NCBI RefSeq assembly: GCF_001687625.2
Contig: NZ_CP016538.2
Location: 2,014,501 to 2,078,500 of the forward strand
Reading direction: 5' to 3'
DNA: 64,000 nt
Source: Planococcus maritimus
Lineage (GTDB): Bacteria > Bacillota > Bacilli > Bacillales_A > Planococcaceae
Part shown: piece by piece, positions 56,615-64,000 of the stretch
Layout of the letters: every line of letters begins with the position of its first letter
Position numbering within the stretch: position 1 is the first letter of the stretch
Notes under the pieces: model-generated
Seen by the model: the letters and a program-made list of their open reading frames with translations, nothing else
Database searches by the model: none
Told to the model about the DNA's origin: nothing
Made by a program: the position numbers and the translations under genes

Positions 56615-58462
56615 TTATTCTTCGATGGCTACTTTCTTTTTCTTCGCCATGCGCTCGCGCTCGTTTTTGTCGAGAATTTTCTTACGCAAACGGATCGATT
56701 GAGGAGTGATTTCACAGTACTCATCATCGTTCAAGTATTCAAGTGCTTCTTCAAGGCTCATCAAACGCGCTTTTTTCATCGTCGTCGTCTGGTCTTTGTT
56801 GGCTGAACGGATGTTAGTCGCCGCTTTGATCTTAACGATGTTAACTGTCAAGTCGTTGTCGCGGTTATGTTCACCGACGATCATGCCTTCATAGATTTCA
56901 GTTCCGACTTCAACAAATGAAGTTCCGCGATCTTCGATGCCCATCAAGCCATAAGTTGAAGATTTGCCGCGCTCCATGGAAACGAGAACGCCTTGGCGAC
57001 GGCCGCCTACGCGTCCTGATGCAACTGGCTGGTAGCTATCGAATGTGTGGTTAATGATTCCGTAACCACGTGTTTGCGTAAGGAATTCAGTTGTGTAACC
57101 AATCAACCCACGGGCAGGTACATTAAATACCAAACGGACTTGTCCGCTTCCGTTGTTGATCATATCCAGCATTTCACCTTTACGTTCACCGAGTGATTCG
57201 ATGATTGCGCCAGTATACTCTTCAGGTACATCCACTTGAACGCGTTCAACCGGTTCGCAGCGGACGCCATCGACCATACGGACAATAACTTCAGGTTTAG
57301 ATACTTGAATCTCGAATCCTTCACGACGCATGTTTTCAATCAAGATTGATAGATGCAGTTCGCCACGGCCCGAAACGACCCATGCATCTGGAGAATCCGT
57401 TGGATCAACGCGCAAGGAAACATCTGTCTCTAATTGAGCATCCAAACGCTCTTGGATTTTTCTTGATGTAATGAATTTACCTTCTTTACCGGCGAACGGG
57501 CTGTTGTTGACAAGGAATGTCATTTGCAGCGTCGGCTCATCGATACGTAGAATTGGCAAGGCTTCCTGGTGATCTTGAGGACATACCGTCTCACCGACGT
57601 TAATATCTTCTAGTCCAGAGATTGCGATCAAATCGCCAGCTTCGGCTTTTTGGATCTCAATGCGCTTCAAGCCCATAAATCCGTGAATTTTCGTAATGCG
57701 GAAGTTTTTAACAGATCCATCTAATTTCATCAAAGAGACAGATTGTCCAACTTCAATAGTTCCACGGAATACACGGCCGATACCGATACGTCCGACATAG
57801 TCGTTGTAATCCAGAAGTGCCACTTGGAATTGAAGTGGTTCTTCACGGTTGTCGATCGGTGCCGGTACGTGGTCCATGATGGCATCGTAGATAACCTGCA
57901 TGTTTTCTTCTTGGTCAGCTGGGTCAGATGAAAGACTTGCTGTACCGTTCATGCCTGATGCGAAGATAACCGGGAATTCCAGTTGATCATCGTTTGCTTC
58001 AAGTTCGATGAACAATTCGATGACTTCATCGACAACTTCATCTGGACGCGCGAAATCGCGGTCGATTTTGTTGACGACTACAATCGGCTTGAGGTTTTGC
58101 TCAAGCGCTTTTTTCAAGACAAAGCGTGTCTGTGGCATACAGCCTTCGTACGCATCGACAACGAGTAATACGCCATCAACCATTTTCATGATGCGCTCCA
58201 CTTCGCCGCCGAAATCAGCGTGTCCAGGAGTATCCAAAATGTTGATTTTAGCGTCTTTATATTGAATCGCGGTGTTTTTTGCTAGGATTGTAATTCCGCG
58301 TTCTCTTTCAATGTCGTTTGAGTCCATCGCCCGCTCATCAACATGTTCATTCGATCGGAAGATTCCTGATTGCTGAAGCAACTGATCCACCAATGTCGTT
58401 TTGCCGTGGTCAACGTGTGCGATAATTGCAATGTTGCGTAAATCGTTTCTAAGGTTAGTCAT
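56615..58462 (-). CDS. typA: Translational GTPase TypA/BipA
   Basis: Ribosome-associated GTPase used under stress and cold, 615 aa. G motifs [25 protein letters not shown] and NKID are at the N-terminus; EF-G-like domains and a BipA-specific C-terminus follow. The start is ATG 58462 ([16 protein letters not shown]) with GGAGTG upstream; the 18-codon extension is rejected. Confidence 0.96.
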   Translation of the reverse strand: MTNLRNDLRNIAIIAHVDHGKTTLVDQLLQQSGIFRSNEHVDERAMDSNDIERERGITILAKNTAIQYKDAKINILDTPGHADFGGEVERIMKMVDGVLLVVDAYEGCMPQTRFVLKKALEQNLKPIVVVNKIDRDFARPDEVVDEVIELFIELEANDDQLEFPVIFASGMNGTASLSSDPADQEENMQVIYDAIMDHVPAPIDNREEPLQFQVALLDYNDYVGRIGIGRVFRGTIEVGQSVSLMKLDGSVKNFRITKIHGFMGLKRIEIQKAEAGDLIAISGLEDINVGETVCPQDHQEALPILRIDEPTLQMTFLVNNSPFAGKEGKFITSRKIQERLDAQLETDVSLRVDPTDSPDAWVVSGRGELHLSILIENMRREGFEIQVSKPEVIVRMVDGVRCEPVERVQVDVPEEYTGAIIESLGERKGEMLDMINNGSGQVRLVFNVPARGLIGYTTEFLTQTRGYGIINHTFDSYQPVASGRVGGRRQGVLVSMERGKSSTYGLMGIEDRGTSFVEVGTEIYEGMIVGEHNRDNDLTVNIVKIKAATNIRSANKDQTTTMKKARLMSLEEALEYLNDDEYCEITPQSIRLRKKILDKNERERMAKKKKVAIEE

Positions 58463-58569
58463 ACTTTCACTCCAATATTCTTTTTTCGAGCCTATAACTG
58501 TGCTAGTATAGCACATATAGGGGAAAAACCCTACGATTTTATTTTCTTGTACGCAGGAGGTTAGATGGT

Positions 58570-58779
58570 ATGAAAGAAGCGATCATAGAATCATGGCATA
58601 ATATAAAATGGATTTTTGTCCTATTTTCACTGGCAGCAATCGGAGCGATGGTGCTCATTGGGGTCGCAGTGGCACTTCGCAGCGTAGTCGGCGTGTTTCT
58701 CTCCATCCTGTTGTTATTGGTTATCATGGGTTTTGGATTCAAACGAAAAAAAGAAATGCGCGACGCAGGCGCATTGTAA
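58570..58779 (+). CDS. ylaF: YlaF family membrane protein (DUF5325)
   Basis: 69 aa with two adjacent hydrophobic segments (about 13-33 and 37-55) and a basic C-terminus. It fits YlaF/DUF5325 by length and location between typA and the inositol-phosphatase gene. Function unknown. Confidence 0.72.
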   Translation: MKEAIIESWHNIKWIFVLFSLAAIGAMVLIGVAVALRSVVGVFLSILLLLVIMGFGFKRKKEMRDAGAL

Positions 58780-58785
58780 ACGAAC

Positions 58786-58818
58786 AAAAGAGGCCGGGAT
58801 TTTCCGGCCTCTTTTTTC
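58786..58818. terminator. Bidirectional terminator between ylaF and the inositol-phosphatase gene
   Basis: Stem AAAAGAGGCCGG / CCGGCCTCTTTTTT around GATTTT, between convergent genes. Confidence 0.9.
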
Positions 58819-58821
58819 GAT

Positions 58822-59622
58822 TCATGATTTAGGTTTCGGTTTAATATAATCTTGCAACAACTTCCCATGAATGGATGGATTGGCTGCTATGAAGGTGTCT
58901 GATTTCAACAAGTTTGCCGCTTCACCTGAAAAATTACTGGCGACAGCGCCAACTTCCTTCGCCATGACCATGCCTCCTGCAATATCCCAAGGCGACAGCC
59001 TCATGGAAATATAGGCATCGAGGCGCCCGCTTGCCAAGTACGCCAACTCGAGTGCCGCAGAACCATAAGAACGCATGCCGCGCGCTTCATGGACGAGGCG
59101 GATCGTCGCTTCATGCTCCACATGGCGGTTCGGTGTCGCCCACATGGAGTTCATGCCGATGATCGACTCACTGATGTCTGTATCCTTTAGCATTGGCAGC
59201 CGTTCATCGTTATAATAAGCCCCGCCGCCTGCTACTGCGTGATAGAGATCGTCGTTGACGACGTCATAAATATAGCCTAGCTTTCCGATGCCATCTTCAT
59301 AAATTCCAAGCGAGATGGCGAAATTGCGCCGTTGATGCACGAAATTCATCGTGCCATCAATCGGATCAAGCATCCATACCGTGCCGCTTAACTCTTCAAT
59401 CTTGTCTCCGAATCCTTCTTCGCCAAAAACGCGGTGACCTGGAAAATCTTTGCGAATATGTTCAATGAAAAACTTCTCCACATCCTTATCGACATTCGTC
59501 ACCAAATCATTCGCGTGGGCTTTCGTATCTACCGAAATGTCACTCAGAAACGAATTGCGTATCCGGTGTCCGGCTTCTTTGATCATTGATTTTATGTAGC
59601 GGTCCATTGCATGCTGGTCCAT
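58822..59622 (-). CDS. suhB: Inositol monophosphatase family protein (YktC/SuhB)
   Basis: Mg-dependent phosphatase fold, 266 aa. The metal motif is DPIDGTMNFVHQ, with upstream GEEG and C-terminal WDIAGGMVMAKEVGA. Homologues hydrolyse inositol phosphates, NADP or related substrates; sequence does not tell which. ATG 59622 with GGGGGAG upstream. The YktC-YkzI-YktB-YktA order of Bacillus is kept. Confidence 0.88.
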   Translation of the reverse strand: MDQHAMDRYIKSMIKEAGHRIRNSFLSDISVDTKAHANDLVTNVDKDVEKFFIEHIRKDFPGHRVFGEEGFGDKIEELSGTVWMLDPIDGTMNFVHQRRNFAISLGIYEDGIGKLGYIYDVVNDDLYHAVAGGGAYYNDERLPMLKDTDISESIIGMNSMWATPNRHVEHEATIRLVHEARGMRSYGSAALELAYLASGRLDAYISMRLSPWDIAGGMVMAKEVGAVASNFSGEAANLLKSDTFIAANPSIHGKLLQDYIKPKPKS

Positions 59623-59654
59623 ATGAGCTCCCCCTTATTTCTTTTTAGTATAAC

Positions 59655-59692
59655 GAAAAAAGCATCCACTGTCTTTAGCCAGCAGATGCTTC
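59655..59692 (-). terminator. Terminator after the YkzI-like gene
   Basis: Minus strand: GAAGCATC...GATGCTTT imperfect long stem followed by TTTTCG. Confidence 0.65.
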
Positions 59693-59710
59693 TACGGTAT
59701 GGTCGTTTGT

Positions 59711-59905
59711 TTACAATGCATGAAGAGCCTCCAGTTCTACTTGTATTTCTGCCAGCCGTTTTTTGCTCTTGTCTTTTTGGCCGCCGTCATTTTGCTGCAT
59801 GGCATCATACAAGGTGGCTAATTCGTAATCAAGTTCCAGCTTCAAGGTGTTGATGTACTCTTTTTCTACATCCGCTTTTCGGATAATCTGTATCATCTGT
59901 TTCAT
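59711..59905 (-). CDS. Small hypothetical protein (YkzI-like)
   Basis: 64-residue charged, probably helical protein (MKQMIQIIRKADVEKEYIN start). It occupies the position of Bacillus ykzI between yktB and yktC. The G-rich stretch AAGGGGGGG serves as ribosome site. Function unknown. Confidence 0.65.
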   Translation of the reverse strand: MKQMIQIIRKADVEKEYINTLKLELDYELATLYDAMQQNDGGQKDKSKKRLAEIQVELEALHAL

Positions 59906-60059
59906 ATCGAGCCCCCCCTTCCCCCATAATCGGAATATTCCGATTGTGATGTTTATTACACATCTTTACCCCCTTTTTCGCAACTGAAAACTTATTTATA
60001 TTCATTCTTCCCAAACTTCGTTAAAATAAATGTGTCGATTAGTTAAGGAGGGAATGTCC

Positions 60060-60701
60060 GTGAATCCATACTGGACTGAACAAGATTTCGAAGTATTTGA
60101 AACCCCAGGGCTCGAAGCACGCATGGAAGCATTGAAAGCTTATGTGCGGCCGAAGTTCGAAGCATTGGGGCAAGATTTTTCCGCTTATTTCTCCGGAGAA
60201 ACTGGAGATGAATTTTTTCCGCATGTCGCAAAGCATATGCGTCGGACCGTCAATCCGCCAAATGACAGCTGGGTAGCATTTGCGCCGTACAAACGCGGCT
60301 ATAAAGCTGTACCTCATTTCCAAATTGGCCTATGGGAAAGCCATGTGTTTGTTATTCTCGCTGTTATCTACGAAGCTCCCGGAAAAGCAGCCATGGCAAA
60401 TAAACTGATCTCGACTCAAGCTTTAGCTGAATTGCCATCCGACTTTGTGATGTCAGGCGATCATATGAAGCCCGAAGCTACTAGTATTGCTTCGCTCGGT
60501 GAAGAAGGTGTCGATAAATTGCTTTCGCGCCTGCGCGACGTAAAAAAAGGGGAATTGGTCATCGGCAAACATCTATCGCGTTCTGACGCTGCCGAACTGG
60601 ACCAAGACGGATTCTATGCCTTTGCAGAAGAAACCTTCCGAGAACTGCTGCCAGTTTACCGGAATTTACTTTTAGCCCATGAAAAAACCGCCGTTCGCTG
60701 A
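60060..60701 (+). CDS. yktB: DUF1054 / UPF0637 family protein (YktB)
   Basis: 213-residue soluble protein: TEQDFEVFETPGLEARMEALK and NPPNDSWVAFAPYKRGYKAVPHFQIGL are typical of YktB. GTG 60060 is chosen because GGAGGG lies eight nt upstream; ATG two codons earlier is too close. The stop and the last residues (KTAVR) are encoded inside the terminator hairpin, the left copy of a duplicated pair. Function unknown. Confidence 0.88.
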   Translation: MNPYWTEQDFEVFETPGLEARMEALKAYVRPKFEALGQDFSAYFSGETGDEFFPHVAKHMRRTVNPPNDSWVAFAPYKRGYKAVPHFQIGLWESHVFVILAVIYEAPGKAAMANKLISTQALAELPSDFVMSGDHMKPEATSIASLGEEGVDKLLSRLRDVKKGELVIGKHLSRSDAAELDQDGFYAFAEETFRELLPVYRNLLLAHEKTAVR

Positions 60702-60715
60702 ACAGCGGTTTTTTT
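60681..60715 (+). terminator. yktB terminator, left copy of a duplicated hairpin
   Basis: AACCGCCGTTC-GCT-GAACAGCGGTT (one C-A mismatch) flanked by A and T runs. The same sequence with a perfect stem (GAACGGCGG) recurs at 60957-60989. Confidence 0.9.
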
Positions 60716-60957
60716 CAGGTTGTCGAGAAAGTGATAAAGCCGTATTTTCCGAAGCTTATCGCTCGCTTTCCGTGGGCTCGCGCCCAAGCCTCCTCAGCCG
60801 CTACGCGCCTTGCGGGGTCTCGGTCGTCTCGCTGATCCACAGGAGTCGAGCGAACACTTCTCCAAATACTCAGAGAGGTCATTAACTGTTGAAGAAAGCA
60901 AAAGACGCTATTTTTTCATAGTTGAGAGCAAACCATAGACTTCTTCAACACTCTGGA
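60716..60957 (+). repeat. Terminator-associated repeat element, copy C
   Basis: About 240 bp, starting CAGGTTGTCGAGAAAG and ending CTTCTTCAACACTCTGG. It carries GC-rich module 1, an imperfect inverted repeat from CGCTCGCTTTCCGTGGG (60760) to ATCCACAGGAGTCGAGCG (ending 60852), but lacks module 2. Terminator hairpins of identical sequence but for one base flank it. Read inward, the element ends are imperfect inverted repeats. Confidence 0.78.
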
Positions 60958-60989
60958 AAAAACCGCCGTTCGCTGAACGGCGGTTTTTT
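60957..60989 (-). terminator. yktA terminator, right copy of the duplicated hairpin
   Basis: Perfect palindrome AACCGCCGTTC-GCT-GAACGGCGGTT with A and T runs, directly at the yktA stop codon on the minus strand. Confidence 0.9.
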
Positions 60990-61265
60990 CTATCGTTTAA
61001 TGCGAATCAAGTCGTCACCTGAAGCTTCCTTCATTTTCTTAACAACTTGGAAGCTGACATAGCCGCTTTCCTCTTCGAACTCACGGAAGTATGTTTTTTC
61101 TTCTGCCATCGATGGCACCACTTTTTTGAACTTGCGGTATTTGTCCATCAGTTCTTGACGGTTGATCCCTTTTTCATAAGCTTTTTCTATCGCTTCAAAA
61201 AATTCTACGACTTCGACAATCTCTTCAGTCGTCCAATCGATAGAAAATGGATATGAGTATTCCAT
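60990..61265 (-). CDS. yktA: UPF0223 family protein (YktA)
   Basis: 91-residue helical cytoplasmic protein: MEYSYPFSIDWTTEEIVEVVEFF is the family start, with AGGTG upstream of ATG 61265. Function unknown. Convergent with yktB, as expected from the shared terminator before insertion of the repeat. Confidence 0.86.
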   Translation of the reverse strand: MEYSYPFSIDWTTEEIVEVVEFFEAIEKAYEKGINRQELMDKYRKFKKVVPSMAEEKTYFREFEEESGYVSFQVVKKMKEASGDDLIRIKR

Positions 61266-61274
61266 TGCTGTCAC

Positions 61275-62246
61275 CTACTCTCTTTCAATATTCCCCCAAC
61301 GATTGCGGATTTCTTCTGTTTGCTGGATCATCCGGTCAAACAATTGCTGTACTGTCGGCACATCCCGGATCAATCCGGTCACTTGTCCCGCCCAGCCGAA
61401 ACCACGCTCTTGTTCGCCGTCATAAATATAGCGTTTATTGGCAGATCCACTAATATAATCTTTCAACGCTTCATAGCTCGGCGTTTCTTTCTCGATTTCT
61501 AAAATTCGGTCGGTCCATGTATTCGACAAAGTACGGGCTGGTGCGCCAATGCTGCGCTTAATAATTACTGTATCGTTTTCTGTGCTGTCAATCAACTGTT
61601 GTTTATATAGTGGAGATGCGTGAATGCATTCTTGTGTTGCAATGAAACGCGTGCCCATTTCGATTCCTTCCGCTCCAAGAGCATGCGCTGCCATCCAGCC
61701 ACGGCCATCGCCAATGCCTCCCGATGCGATTACAGGAATCGATACTGCATCGACTACTTGGGGGATCAAGACCATTGTCCCGATGTCATCACGACCGAGA
61801 TGCCCCCCACCTTCATGACCGACCACCATGACGGCGTCAGCACCGAGCTTTTCTGCCTTTTCCGCTTGCCGCCTAGCTGCTACCAAGACCAGCTTCTTAA
61901 TATCTGTGCCTTTCAATTGTTCAAAAATCGGCGTCGGATTGCCACCTGTCATCGACACCACCGGCACACGCTCTTCGATTGCGACATCTAACATATGCGA
62001 GAACGCTCGGCCATGTTCTCCTATTGCAAAGTTCACTCCGAACGGCTTGTCAGTCAATTTCCGTACTTTACGAATCTCTGTCCGCAATTCATCTGGCCCC
62101 GGTAGACTCATCGCCGTAATCTGGCCTAATCCCCCGGCATTTGAAACTGCCGCTGCTAACTCAGCATAAGCCAAATAAGCCAGGCCGCCTTGAATGATTG
62201 GATAGTCGATGCCGAGTAGTTCAGTAACTCTTGTCTGAAACGCCAT
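61275..62246 (-). CDS. Nitronate monooxygenase family flavoprotein (FabK-like fold)
   Basis: FMN-binding TIM-barrel enzyme of 323 aa. Typical motifs are IIQGGLAYLAYAELAAAVSNAGGLG, GHEGGGHLGRDDIGT and IPVIASGGIGDGRG. It could oxidise alkyl nitronates or be a FabK-type enoyl-ACP reductase; the HLGRDD pattern and locus do not settle this. Start ATG 62246 with AAGGAG upstream. Confidence 0.8.
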   Translation of the reverse strand: MAFQTRVTELLGIDYPIIQGGLAYLAYAELAAAVSNAGGLGQITAMSLPGPDELRTEIRKVRKLTDKPFGVNFAIGEHGRAFSHMLDVAIEERVPVVSMTGGNPTPIFEQLKGTDIKKLVLVAARRQAEKAEKLGADAVMVVGHEGGGHLGRDDIGTMVLIPQVVDAVSIPVIASGGIGDGRGWMAAHALGAEGIEMGTRFIATQECIHASPLYKQQLIDSTENDTVIIKRSIGAPARTLSNTWTDRILEIEKETPSYEALKDYISGSANKRYIYDGEQERGFGWAGQVTGLIRDVPTVQQLFDRMIQQTEEIRNRWGNIERE

Positions 62247-62437
62247 AATCCCACTCCTTTTTTTCGTCCTCTCCATGTCTATTCGCTTCCATCTCAAAAT
62301 TTCCTGTTGATTGCATCTACCTTATGTCAGGATGCTGAAAATAAGTCAGACATCTGTACTATATGTATAGTAACGAAGAGACTTGCATGCTATAATTTTT
62401 CTTGTTTTCATTTTGAAAAAGTGAGGTGCACGTCCCA

Positions 62438-63907
62438 TTGTCACAACTCGAAACGCCGCTCTTTGATGCCTTATTGAAGCATCGGAATCGGCATCCCATA
62501 CAATTCCACATTCCCGGCCATAAAAAAGGGCAAGGAGTCGATCCCGCTTTTCGGGAATTTGTCGGCGATAATATTCTGTCTATCGACTTAATCAATATAG
62601 CACCACTCGATGACCTCCATTCCCCAAAAGGCGCTATTAAACAAGCGCAAGAGCTGGCAGCAAAAGCCTTCGGGGCTGACCATACCTTTTTCTCGGTCCA
62701 AGGAACGAGCGGCGCCATCATGACAATGATCTTGAGCGTTGTCGGGCCAAACGATAAAATCTTGGTCCCGCGCAATGTCCATAAATCGATCATGTCGGCC
62801 ATTGTTTTTGCCGGCGCTATTCCTGTCTTCATTCACCCAGAAGTCGATCCGGAATTAGGAATTTCCCACGGTATTTCACCTGAATCCGTTGAAAAAGCTT
62901 TAATTGAATACCCCGATGCCAAGGCTGTGCTCGTCATCAATCCAACTTATTTTGGGGTCGCGGCAGACTTGAAGCGCATTGTCGATGTTGCACATAGCAA
63001 GTCTATTCCCGTGCTCGTCGATGAGGCACACGGCGTTCATATCCATTTCCATAAATCGTTGCCGGTTTCCGCCATGGCAGCGGGCGCGGACATGGCAGCC
63101 ACATCTGTTCATAAACTAGGAGGCTCCATGACACAAAGCTCCGTATTGAATGTGCGTGAGGGCTTGGTGTCGCCAAAGCGCGTACAAGCGACTCTGTCGA
63201 TGCTTACGACTACATCGACTTCTTATCCGATTCTTGCCTCACTTGATACTGCGCGCCGCCAACTTGCCATACACGGATTTGACTTGATCGACCAAACCAT
63301 CCGCCTGGCACAAGACGCACGCAAACGAATCAATAAAATTCCTCATCTCGTATGTGTTGGAAAAGAATTGCTCAATTCTTCTGCCACTTACGATATGGAC
63401 CCGACCAAATTATTGATCAGCGTCAAAAACCTTGGCATTACTGGCCATCAAGCGGAGGAATGGCTGCGCGAGAATGCCAATATCGAAATCGAACTGTCCG
63501 ATTTATACAATATCTTATGCTTAGTCACGCTTGGCGACAGCCGCAAAGAAATCAATTTGCTCGTGAACGCCTTGCAGCGCATGAGTGAAGCTTTGGAGAC
63601 AGAACAGGCAGTGTCGGAACCTGTCGTCTTATTGCCAGAAATTCCACGTTTAGCTGTGACGCCGCGTGATGCTTTTTATGCAGAGACTGAAATTATACCG
63701 ATAGATGATGCAGTTGGCCGCATTTCTGCTGAGTTTATTATGGTTTATCCTCCAGGCATTCCCATATTCATTCCAGGAGAGATCATTACCGAGGAAAACA
63801 TTTCCTATATCCACACCAACGTCAAAGCAGGTTTGCCCGTGCAAGGACCGGAAGATGATTCACTTCAAACTCTACACGTCATCAAAGAACATCATGCATT
63901 CCGCTAA
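62438..63907 (+). CDS. speA: Orn/Lys/Arg decarboxylase family protein (SpeA, arginine decarboxylase type)
   Basis: PLP enzyme, 489 aa. The PLP Lys is residue 226 in TSVHKLGGS, with Asp195/His198 in VDEAHG. TTG 62438 is taken as start: SQLETPLFDALLKH aligns with Bacillus SpeA SQHETPLYTGLLKH, and AGGTG lies nine nt upstream. By synteny next to yktA it is the arginine decarboxylase for agmatine/polyamine synthesis; lysine activity cannot be excluded. Confidence 0.9.
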   Translation: MSQLETPLFDALLKHRNRHPIQFHIPGHKKGQGVDPAFREFVGDNILSIDLINIAPLDDLHSPKGAIKQAQELAAKAFGADHTFFSVQGTSGAIMTMILSVVGPNDKILVPRNVHKSIMSAIVFAGAIPVFIHPEVDPELGISHGISPESVEKALIEYPDAKAVLVINPTYFGVAADLKRIVDVAHSKSIPVLVDEAHGVHIHFHKSLPVSAMAAGADMAATSVHKLGGSMTQSSVLNVREGLVSPKRVQATLSMLTTTSTSYPILASLDTARRQLAIHGFDLIDQTIRLAQDARKRINKIPHLVCVGKELLNSSATYDMDPTKLLISVKNLGITGHQAEEWLRENANIEIELSDLYNILCLVTLGDSRKEINLLVNALQRMSEALETEQAVSEPVVLLPEIPRLAVTPRDAFYAETEIIPIDDAVGRISAEFIMVYPPGIPIFIPGEIITEENISYIHTNVKAGLPVQGPEDDSLQTLHVIKEHHAFR

Positions 63908-63927
63908 TGGTATACAATTACAATAAA

Positions 63928-63962
63928 AAGGTTCCAGCGCAATTTGCGCCGGAACCTTTTTT
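63928..63962. terminator. Bidirectional terminator after speA
   Basis: Long stem AAAAGGTTCC-A-GCGCAA / TTGCGC-C-GGAACCTTTT with T run. Confidence 0.88.
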
Positions 63963-63966
63963 ACGA

Positions 63967-64000
63967 TCAGATCCCTTCTATTTCGTTCGGATCTACAAAT
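63967..64000 (-). CDS. Possible 3' end of a minus-strand gene
   Basis: A minus-strand frame ends at TGA (63967-63969) right after the terminator, with the last residues VDPNEIEGI. The convergent layout and terminator suggest a real gene, but 11 codons do not allow identification. Confidence 0.4.
   Translation of the reverse strand, partial: FVDPNEIEGI

Noticed and set aside
60679..60885. 68-codon frame running from the yktB end into repeat copy C
   Set aside because: It starts inside yktB and translates the hairpin and the GC-rich repeat; no own ribosome site.

Overview
The window reads as a chromosomal segment of a low-to-mid GC Gram-positive bacterium of the Planococcaceae, most like Planococcus/Planomicrobium. 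That placement is inferred from gene content and order, since no database was searched. Gene order follows the Bacillus subtilis pyr, dcw, ylb, cta and yla/ykt regions. The spoIIGA-sigE-sigG cassette next to ftsZ, spoVD and spoVE are absent, which fits a non-sporulating lineage. The dcw cluster also lacks murE, murG and murB, giving a Staphylococcus-like compact cluster. LAYOUT: 1-5140 (minus) is the pyrimidine operon pyrR-pyrP-pyrB-pyrC-carA, with PyrR-type attenuators before pyrR and before pyrB. 5144-9690 (minus) holds rluD, lspA and ileS, the last with a T-box leader. 9688-24600 (minus) is the division and wall cluster mraZ-rsmH-ftsL-pbpB-mraY-murD-divIB-ylxW-ylxX-sbp-ftsA-ftsZ, then ylmE-sepF-yggT-ylmH-divIVA. 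24744-32690 (minus) carries bshC, a DUF3397 gene, panE, a biotin-dependent acyl-CoA carboxylase set with an enoyl-CoA hydratase, rpmF and a DUF177 gene. 32805-40065 is a ylb-type housekeeping block on both strands (tmcAL, ylbL, coaD, rsmD, ylbG, ylbF, ylbC) with a glycerophosphodiester phosphodiesterase and a YugN-like gene. 40153-49660 carries an AI-2E family permease and the caa3 cytochrome oxidase locus (ctaM, ctaG, ctaF-E-D-C-B on minus; ctaA divergent). 49958-54934 (minus) is ylaN-ftsW-pyc. 55098-63907 holds yla/ykt genes, typA, an inositol-phosphatase-family gene, a nitronate-monooxygenase-like flavoprotein and an arginine/lysine decarboxylase. TOGETHER the genes cover UMP synthesis, septal wall synthesis and divisome assembly, respiratory oxidase biogenesis, anaplerosis and translation. 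MOST UNUSUAL FEATURE: three related short non-coding elements (about 43090-43408, 49693-49924, 60716-60957) lie at transcription terminators. Two of them are flanked on both sides by near-identical copies of the host gene's own terminator hairpin, as if a single bidirectional terminator had been duplicated on insertion. A second repeat with 'GGG.CTGTC' terminal inverted repeats (42778-43089) abuts one copy, and together they separate ctaF from ctaG. Regulatory points of note are a 10-nt perfect complementarity between the PyrR-binding loop and a second terminator in the pyrR leader, and three 10-bp-phased GTGG repeats upstream of mraZ.
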